Of a DNA stretch of 38,364 bases, positions 33,361 through 38,364 are shown piece after piece; position 1 is the first letter of the stretch; every line of letters begins with the position of its first letter. Below the pieces are notes generated by a model, which saw only the letters and a program-made list of their open reading frames with translations, did no database searches and was not told the DNA's origin. This stretch comes from Maribacter polysiphoniae (lineage in GTDB: Bacteria > Bacteroidota > Bacteroidia > Flavobacteriales > Flavobacteriaceae): NCBI RefSeq assembly GCF_003148665.1, contig NZ_QGGQ01000017.1:1-38364 (forward strand). Reading direction: 5' to 3'. The translations under genes and the position numbers were made by a program.

Positions 33361-34044
33361 TTAAATTTTAATCAGACATTCAAATATTACTAAGGCTACT
33401 GCTCTAATTGCAGATGATTTAGTGTAATATTCATTTTCCTCTTTATTACTTAAAAATCCAAATTCCAATAGCAAGGAAGGACAAATATCAATATTTTCCC
33501 TCAACACCTGAAAGTTAGCAAACTTCACATCCCTACTATCAAACCCTAATCGCTTATTAACCTGGTATTGCAATTGATAGGCAAGACTAAAAGAATTTTT
33601 TACATTTCTAGATTCGTTCTTGCCAACGTATACCTCTAGCCCTCTAGCCTTCGGATTATCCGAATAATTACAATGCAAGGAGATAAAAACATCGGCATTA
33701 AGTGCTTTAGCCAATTTTGTTCTGTCAGTCAATGAAATTAAGGTGTCTTTATATCGAGTCAGGTATATATCAAATCTATTCTCAAAAATGGTTTTATTAA
33801 GCTTTAAGATTTCCATGGCGATATCTAAAACTACCTTTTTTTCCTGAAGTTGATTTATGCCTATTGCACCCGAATCTTTTCCACCATGCCCAGGATCGAT
33901 AACAATCACTTTTTGCTGAGCGAAAACTTGGTATCCCTGTAGCATCAAAATCACAAAGACTTGAGGGGTACGCAGCCAAAGTTTGACGTTTCTGAGCGAT
34001 CCCCACCTCAAAAATTTAAAGGTTATCAACATAGCTCTTTCCAA
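33361..34044 (-). CDS. N-acetylmuramoyl-L-alanine amidase (Amidase_3)
   Basis: A 227-residue protein with a probable signal or anchor (about residues 21-43, LWLRTPQVFVILMLQGYQVF) followed by the Amidase_3 domain: IDPGHGGKDSG (zinc histidine about 54), LTRYKDTLISLTDRTKLAKA, SLHCNYSD (second histidine), and LLEFGFLSNKEE with the catalytic glutamate (about 193). It would cleave peptidoglycan cross-bridges in the periplasm. Next to a conjugation module it may open the wall for the transfer apparatus. It is transcribed opposite to the tra genes. The start could be the methionine at residue 5. Confidence 0.88.
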   Translation of the reverse strand: MERAMLITFKFLRWGSLRNVKLWLRTPQVFVILMLQGYQVFAQQKVIVIDPGHGGKDSGAIGINQLQEKKVVLDIAMEILKLNKTIFENRFDIYLTRYKDTLISLTDRTKLAKALNADVFISLHCNYSDNPKARGLEVYVGKNESRNVKNSFSLAYQLQYQVNKRLGFDSRDVKFANFQVLRENIDICPSLLLEFGFLSNKEENEYYTKSSAIRAVALVIFECLIKI

Positions 34045-34197
34045 TTTTCATACAATTTGATGCTAATTCGTATCAAATAAATACATTCCATATTAAAGAA
34101 TATTTTATTCACAAATAACTGATAATCAGTATTTTGAATTGCAATATACAGTATTTTTCTAAAAACAAAATCAGTCTAATTTTAAAGTCATTTTAAC

Positions 34198-34485
34198 ATG
34201 AAAAAATCACTGTATCCAACTTTATTACTATTGCTAATTTCCAATTCAATTTTTGCCCAAATCGGAGGAATCGAAGATTCGGTCAATGATGTTTCCGATA
34301 CCATTAGAACCATTTTTCCAATAATTCTTGGTGTCATTTTCTTGATAGGTTTCCTATTTAATGCTGGTCATTTCTTTGGCGAAAACGCAGACCTTAAAAA
34401 AGGAATTACACGTGTCCTCGTCTTTGTACTTATTGCCGGTGCGGTCGTTGGAATTTTTACCTACCTCATAAGCATTGTAGTCTAG
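34198..34485 (+). CDS. traE: Conjugal transfer protein TraE (DUF4134)
   Basis: A 95-residue protein with a signal peptide (LYPTLLLLLISNSIFAQ) followed by two TM segments, the DUF4134 layout of Bacteroides-type transfer systems. It contains ILGVIFLIGFLFNAGHFFGE and ends with a second TM helix. DUF4134 corresponds to TraE of CTnDOT-like elements and resembles VirB2-like pilin or channel components. ATG at 34198 after a non-coding leader shared divergently with the amidase. It is first of the tra operon; the next gene starts 5 bases after its stop. Confidence 0.85.
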   Translation: MKKSLYPTLLLLLISNSIFAQIGGIEDSVNDVSDTIRTIFPIILGVIFLIGFLFNAGHFFGENADLKKGITRVLVFVLIAGAVVGIFTYLISIVV

Positions 34486-34490
34486 CTCTA

Positions 34491-34775
34491 ATGAAGAAAT
34501 TCGAAGTTTACAAGAATATTAGAAAACGGGCAATGATATTTGGGCTCCCTGTATCATTGTTCGCCTTTTTCATGGTGTCTATAATAGCATCCTTGTTGGT
34601 CATTATCTTCTCTTTTGGCCTAGGGATAATAGTTGGCGTAATCATCTTCAATTGCGGCTTATATATAGTACTCATACGTATGGTCCAACGTCCGCAACTT
34701 TTACAGCTTACCCATCCTTTCCCTAAAATTATTACCAATAAAAAATCCACAGTACTCGATTATGAAGAAGCTTAA
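34491..34775 (+). CDS. traF: Conjugal transfer protein TraF (DUF4133)
   Basis: A 94-residue protein of the DUF4133 type: cytoplasmic basic start (KKFEVYKNIRKRAMIFGLP), two TM segments (about 20-41 and 45-62), then a tail. It corresponds to TraF in CTnDOT and to VirB3 by position, just before the VirB4-like ATPase. The 3' end overlaps the traG start by 14 bases, so they are translationally coupled. Confidence 0.85.
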   Translation: MKKFEVYKNIRKRAMIFGLPVSLFAFFMVSIIASLLVIIFSFGLGIIVGVIIFNCGLYIVLIRMVQRPQLLQLTHPFPKIITNKKSTVLDYEEA

Positions 34776-37161
34776 TTTGACATTTAACCATCCCATTGTG
34801 GACATACACAAGAATGTATTATTTGCCAGAAATGGTAATGTGGTGCTCTGCTACAAAGTAGACCTACCTGAAATCTATTCCCTCTCCGAGAAAGATTTTG
34901 AGGATTTGCACGGCGCTTGGTTTCAGGCATTAAAATCATTGCCAGTAGGCACAGTTGTCCATAAACAAGATGTTTATTTAAAAAAGTCATACACAGCTGA
35001 AAAACTTCCCAACAATACCTTTTTGGCGAAAGCCACTTCCAATCACTTCAAAGGAAGGGAGTTTATGGAACATCAATGTTATCTGTTCTTTGTACTTACC
35101 AAGAACAAGACACTTAATAATTCCAAATATGTCAATCCGTTTAAAATAGTATCGAATTCCGTTCCTAAGGAACTGGACGAGAACCTAAACCGATTCTTAA
35201 GCGCAGTAACCGATTCGGTATCTTTTATTAATAATAGTCGTAAAATTGTACTTACGCCTTTGATATCTAATGAAATTTTAGAACTAACCCATAGCTATTT
35301 CAATGGATTCAATAAAGGCTACGATACCGATATTCTGTTGGATAAAACCAATATCAATATCGGTGAAAATCATTTCGATATTCTTGCCGTCAATAGTGAA
35401 TCATGTTTTGGTGAAAACGTACACAGTAGCAAAACGAATGAAAGATTTACTTCTGACGATTTTGTGTTCCATCAAGGATTTATAGATGGTCTAGGCCTGA
35501 CCTTGAACAAGAACCATATTGTTAATCAAATCCTGTACTTGGACGATAAACAGAAATGGCGCAAACTGCTGGACAAGAAAATTGAGGAACTTAAAAAGAG
35601 CTCCAACTTCGGTTCGCAAAACAAGGTTGTTATAGGAAAAATTCAACACATTATCGATAAAATCAATGCTGATGATAATGCCCGTGTCATACGCGGCCAG
35701 CTCAACATTATTTATTGGCATAAAGACCTTAAAAAGCTAGATGGCATTACCTCACAAATAAAGGCAGAGTTCAAGGAGCTAGACATCATTCCATATTATC
35801 CTAGGGGTCAAGAACGAATCAACTATTTTTTGAACAGCTTTTGTGCTTTCTCGTCCAATTTTTCCAACGAGGATTTGTACGTTACAGACTTAAAGCATGC
35901 GCTTTGCCTACTTATCAATAACACGAATTACAAATCGGACAAAACGGGCATCATTTTCAACGACAGGGAATACAATGTACCCGTTTTGAAAGATGTCTGG
36001 GATGAGCGAAAAAAACGTATCAAAGCACGGAACTTTGCCATTTTTGCACCTACAGGTGAAGGAAAGTCCTTCTTGGCCAATAATATTCTGCGCCAGTATT
36101 TTGAAAGCGGTGTACGTTTGGTCATCATCGATCTTGGTGGATCATATACCAAGTTTGCCAAACTTTATCCCGAAAAGTACACCGTTCTTCGTTACGAAAG
36201 TGGGCAGAATCTAGGCATCAATCCCTTTTTCATCAGCGATAAAAATGACCTGACTCCAGAACGTTTGGAAGACCTATCCTTGTTCCTTTTTGAACTGTTT
36301 GCATCCGATATAAAAGTGACCAAGGCGCAATCGGTTTCTGTAAAGAAAATCCTTCGTCATTATTACAAACAAACCTCATTGGGACAATCCTTAAGTAGCT
36401 TCTATGATTTTATCGAGCGGAATAAGGATTCACTCTTAAAAACCCTTAAAATCCATCCCGATTATTTCAACATTACCAACTTCCTCCACATCATGTCCGA
36501 GTATGTTGATGATGGTCTCTACAGCTTTCTCTTTGAGGTAGGCGAGGATCAGACCTATAAAATCGAAGATAAGCGCCTTATTGTTTTTGAGTTGGATGAA
36601 GTAAAGGACAATAAGGAAATCCTATCCGTAATGCTGAAGCTGATAAAAACAGCCATCCAACGAACCATTTGGAAGAACCGAGCTGAGAAAGGCATAATCC
36701 TTTTCGATGAGTTTGCAAAACAATTGAAGTTTGACAATGTTCTGGAGAGTGTAGAATTTTATTACCAGGCCATCCGGAAACAGAACGGTGCCATAGGTAT
36801 CATTCTACAATCCATCAATCAGCTGCCGGACAATTCAACTTCGGCAAGCATCCTTGAAAACACACAAGTCATTTACAGCCTGAACAATGAAAAAGGGTAT
36901 GACGAAATAGTAAAGCGCCTGAATCTTTCCAAACACGACCTGAACCAGTTAAAATCTATCAAAAACAATCTGACCGGCCCCCGAAAGTACACCGAGATGT
37001 TTATCAAAATAGGAAAGGAAAGTAACATTTTCCGCCTAGAGGTACCGACTGAAGTTTACGCTGCCTATTTAACCGATGGCAAAGAAAACGAGGACATAAT
37101 GGCCATTTACAAAAAGACAAATAACATGGAGAAAGCAATTAAGGAATTTATAAACCTCTAA
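34762..37161 (+). CDS. traG: Conjugation ATPase TraG (VirB4-like)
   Basis: A 799-residue VirB4-like ATPase of the type IV secretion apparatus. Walker A APTGEGKSFLAN (about 430-441), Walker B IILFDEFAKQL (about 644-654), and a final LNNEKGYDEIVKRLNLSKHD region are characteristic of the Bacteroidetes TraG family. The N-terminal half (about 1-400) is the usual VirB4 N-domain. It would power pilus or channel assembly. It overlaps traF and is followed 11 bp later by the VirB5-like gene. Length and motifs are normal; probably functional except that the operon is cut after traJ start. Confidence 0.93.
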   Translation: MKKLNLTFNHPIVDIHKNVLFARNGNVVLCYKVDLPEIYSLSEKDFEDLHGAWFQALKSLPVGTVVHKQDVYLKKSYTAEKLPNNTFLAKATSNHFKGREFMEHQCYLFFVLTKNKTLNNSKYVNPFKIVSNSVPKELDENLNRFLSAVTDSVSFINNSRKIVLTPLISNEILELTHSYFNGFNKGYDTDILLDKTNINIGENHFDILAVNSESCFGENVHSSKTNERFTSDDFVFHQGFIDGLGLTLNKNHIVNQILYLDDKQKWRKLLDKKIEELKKSSNFGSQNKVVIGKIQHIIDKINADDNARVIRGQLNIIYWHKDLKKLDGITSQIKAEFKELDIIPYYPRGQERINYFLNSFCAFSSNFSNEDLYVTDLKHALCLLINNTNYKSDKTGIIFNDREYNVPVLKDVWDERKKRIKARNFAIFAPTGEGKSFLANNILRQYFESGVRLVIIDLGGSYTKFAKLYPEKYTVLRYESGQNLGINPFFISDKNDLTPERLEDLSLFLFELFASDIKVTKAQSVSVKKILRHYYKQTSLGQSLSSFYDFIERNKDSLLKTLKIHPDYFNITNFLHIMSEYVDDGLYSFLFEVGEDQTYKIEDKRLIVFELDEVKDNKEILSVMLKLIKTAIQRTIWKNRAEKGIILFDEFAKQLKFDNVLESVEFYYQAIRKQNGAIGIILQSINQLPDNSTSASILENTQVIYSLNNEKGYDEIVKRLNLSKHDLNQLKSIKNNLTGPRKYTEMFIKIGKESNIFRLEVPTEVYAAYLTDGKENEDIMAIYKKTNNMEKAIKEFINL

Positions 37162-37172
37162 CACAAGAAAGA

Positions 37173-37781
37173 ATGAAAGAAAAAAAGAAAAAAACCCTAA
37201 GGAAAAGTGCACAAATCATTGTCATCACCCTAACCATGGCCCTATTCTTATCGCCCGGCATTGCCAGGGCCCAAGGAATGCCCGTTTATGACAACGTCAA
37301 CTTTATCTCATTTGCCAAGCAACTTTTAGAAGCAGGAAAACAAACTGTAAACATTATAAAAACCATGGAATTTCTAAAAGAACAGAAAGAAAATATTGAT
37401 AAAGTAAATAATGCAATCAAGCAATTGAGAGCGGTTAAGGAATTAGTGAAAAACAACCAAAGATTATATCAAATAGTCCAAAATGACCTCCGGGAAATTT
37501 TGAATTCCCCATTTATAAAACCAGAAGAAATAAACCGGATCTCCAACTCATTCAACTTAATTCTGCAAAATTCCACTGAGGGTATGGAGTTTATTGATCA
37601 AATCCTTTCTAACGACCATATGAAAATGACGGATGCCGAACGTGCAGAAGTCCTTATAGAACAGGAATTACAGTCCAAAGAAATGGTATCGGAAATTGAG
37701 CAAAAGACTAGACGATATAGAGAAATTATAGAATTCCGTGAAATGCAGAGCAAAATTAACAACAGAGAAGGCGATTATTAA
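37173..37781 (+). CDS. VirB5-like conjugal transfer protein (TraI position)
   Basis: A 202-residue exported protein with a basic start (KEKKKKTLRKSAQ) and signal (about 15-33, ending in ARAQG). The mature part is helical and coiled-coil-like (MEFLKEQKENIDKVNNAIKQ and MTDAERAEVLIEQELQSKEM). It has the layout of flavobacterial VirB5-like proteins, found where CTnDOT has TraI (DUF4141), before traJ. It probably helps pilus formation or recipient contact. Its stop overlaps the traJ start by one base. Confidence 0.8.
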   Translation: MKEKKKKTLRKSAQIIVITLTMALFLSPGIARAQGMPVYDNVNFISFAKQLLEAGKQTVNIIKTMEFLKEQKENIDKVNNAIKQLRAVKELVKNNQRLYQIVQNDLREILNSPFIKPEEINRISNSFNLILQNSTEGMEFIDQILSNDHMKMTDAERAEVLIEQELQSKEMVSEIEQKTRRYREIIEFREMQSKINNREGDY

Positions 37782-38026
37782 TGGAAGGAATCTTTTTAGG
37801 TATAGGATTGGAATATGTGGACACTGTTTTTCAAACGATTAAAAACAGTGATTTCTCACAATACACCATTACAGGTATGAAATCACTTGCCGTATTATTT
37901 TTTCTCATTAATATTTTAAAAAAATATAATGAAGGTGTCACCACCAAAGAAGGTTATACCTGGGGATTAAGTCCTACTGACCTAGCTAGGAATTTTGCGA
38001 TAGTCATACTTGTAATATTTTCTAGA
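37781..38026 (+). pseudogene. traJ: TraJ, interrupted by IS256 after about 82 residues
   Basis: The native frame runs from ATG 37781 through two membrane segments (MKSLAVLFFLINILKKY and NFAIVILVIFS). It then enters IS DNA at about 38027, ending in eight foreign residues (RGCKLNSV) at 38050. TraJ is a polytopic VirB6-like channel protein, normally over 300 residues, so transfer by this module is probably abolished here, unless downstream genes are expressed from another promoter. Confidence 0.85.
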
Positions 38027-38041
38027 GGGTGTAAACTGAAC

Positions 38042-38083
38042 TCTGTCTGAAATAAATTTAAGTATTAATTTTATTCAGACAGA
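38042..38083 (+). promoter_or_regulatory. Hairpin just before the transposase start
   Basis: TCTGTCTGAA (38042-38051) pairs perfectly with TTCAGACAGA (38074-38083) around a 22-base AT-rich loop. The second arm ends four bases before ATG 38087. In a transcript entering from traJ it would hide the ribosome-binding region, a known protective design of insertion sequences. The first arm lies inside the terminal repeat, so transcripts starting within the IS would lack it. Confidence 0.55.
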
Positions 38084-38086
38084 ATC

Positions 38087-38364
38087 ATGAGAAAAGAAGA
38101 ACAAACAGAATTCGAAAAGAAGGTGCTTGACCAGTTCATGTCCGGCAAGAACCTTTTCGGTAAAGGAGGTGCTTTCGCCCCAATGCTGAAGAACGTGATC
38201 GAAAAGGCCCTTGAGGCCGAGATGGAGGGGCATTTGAACGAAGTTCAAAGGACCAAGGGCAACAAACGCAACGGCAAGGGCAAGAAGACGATCAAGAGCG
38301 GCTACGGCACCTTCGACATCGATACGCCCCAGGACAGGCAGAGCAGCTTTGAACCGGAACTTGT
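38087..38364 (+). CDS. IS256-family transposase, N-terminal fragment (partial)
   Basis: ATG at 38087 begins an open frame that runs off the window (about 92 residues). The sequence, with VLDQFMSGKNLFGKGGAFAP and then EKALEAEMEGHLNEVQRTKG, is the conserved N-terminus of mutator-type transposases, ending in the TFDIDTPQDRQSSFEPEL region. It is likely the same IS species as the fragment at 1-309, but no overlap is available to prove identity. Confidence 0.9.
   Translation, partial: MRKEEQTEFEKKVLDQFMSGKNLFGKGGAFAPMLKNVIEKALEAEMEGHLNEVQRTKGNKRNGKGKKTIKSGYGTFDIDTPQDRQSSFEPEL

Larger units (their letters stand above)
38027..38364 (+). mobile_element. IS256-family insertion sequence, 5' part (cut by window edge)
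   Basis: Starts with GGGTGTAAACTGAACTCTGTC, an imperfect inverted repeat of the end at 320, and continues into the transposase gene past the window. It interrupts traJ. Same orientation as the left copy. About 600 bp of a normal element would be missing between the two window edges. Confidence 0.85.

Noticed and set aside
33797-34006. 69-residue minus-strand frame
   Set aside because: It lies in another frame of the amidase gene and has no features of its own.
1-38364. tRNA or rRNA genes, or a tRNA attachment site
   Set aside because: I saw no cloverleaf-type sequence or rRNA segment on reading; a dedicated search would be needed to exclude a short site.

Overview
The window is AT-rich DNA from a member of the Bacteroidota, most likely a marine or soil Flavobacteriaceae. 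Support for this: a CTnDOT-type transfer module (DUF4134, DUF4133, TraG, a VirB5-like protein, TraJ), an excisionase-like HTH beside a DUF3987 protein, a TonB-C-like secreted protein, several short lipoproteins, and homologues typical of flavobacteria. Both ends of the window lie inside IS256-family elements in the same orientation: the 3' end at the left (1-320) and the 5' end at the right (38027-38364). The piece is therefore bounded by repeats, probably an accessory or integrated element.

Region by region. (1) 1-2673: end of IS256, then a minus-strand module of DUF3987 protein, an unknown protein and an excisionase-like HTH, as found in Bacteroidetes integrative elements. (2) About 2.8-16.6 kb: a cassette-like array. 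About seventeen short genes, mostly one or two at a time and mostly on the minus strand, are separated by non-coding spacers built from a few recurring modules. The most frequent is a 19-bp core, ATCCTTTATTTGAACTTTT, seen in about 14 exact or near copies. It is often followed by a stretch ending in a GAGAAAG/CTTTCTC hairpin. Cargo includes a YciI-like protein, four lipoproteins (one a TlpA-like thioredoxin), a ParE/RelE-type toxin with its partner, an RDD membrane protein, an Imm51-like protein, a HEPN-like protein, a YoaP-like acetyltransferase and several unknowns. A fragment of a tyrosine recombinase lies within one spacer. (3) 16.6-29.3 kb: a tight seven-gene minus-strand defence operon. 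In transcription order it is an XRE regulator, a type III Mod methyltransferase, an AlbA_2/HATPase protein, a type III Res helicase-nuclease, a DUF262-DUF1524 (GmrSD-like) protein, an SNF2 helicase with a degenerate PLD-like N-terminus, and DUF4391. Array repeats lie at both ends of it, so it may itself be a very large cassette. (4) 29.5-33.3 kb: serine recombinase, universal stress protein, and decayed AraC and hemolysin III genes. (5) 33.3-38.0 kb: an amidase on the minus strand, then a plus-strand conjugation module cut in traJ by IS256.

Two points deserve attention. One is the repeat-separated array, which looks like an integron-style cassette system but lacks recognisable attC sites or an intact tyrosine integrase in the window. 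The other is the composite operon, which joins type III restriction, type IV-like DUF262/DUF1524 and SNF2/DUF4391 modules under one HTH regulator.
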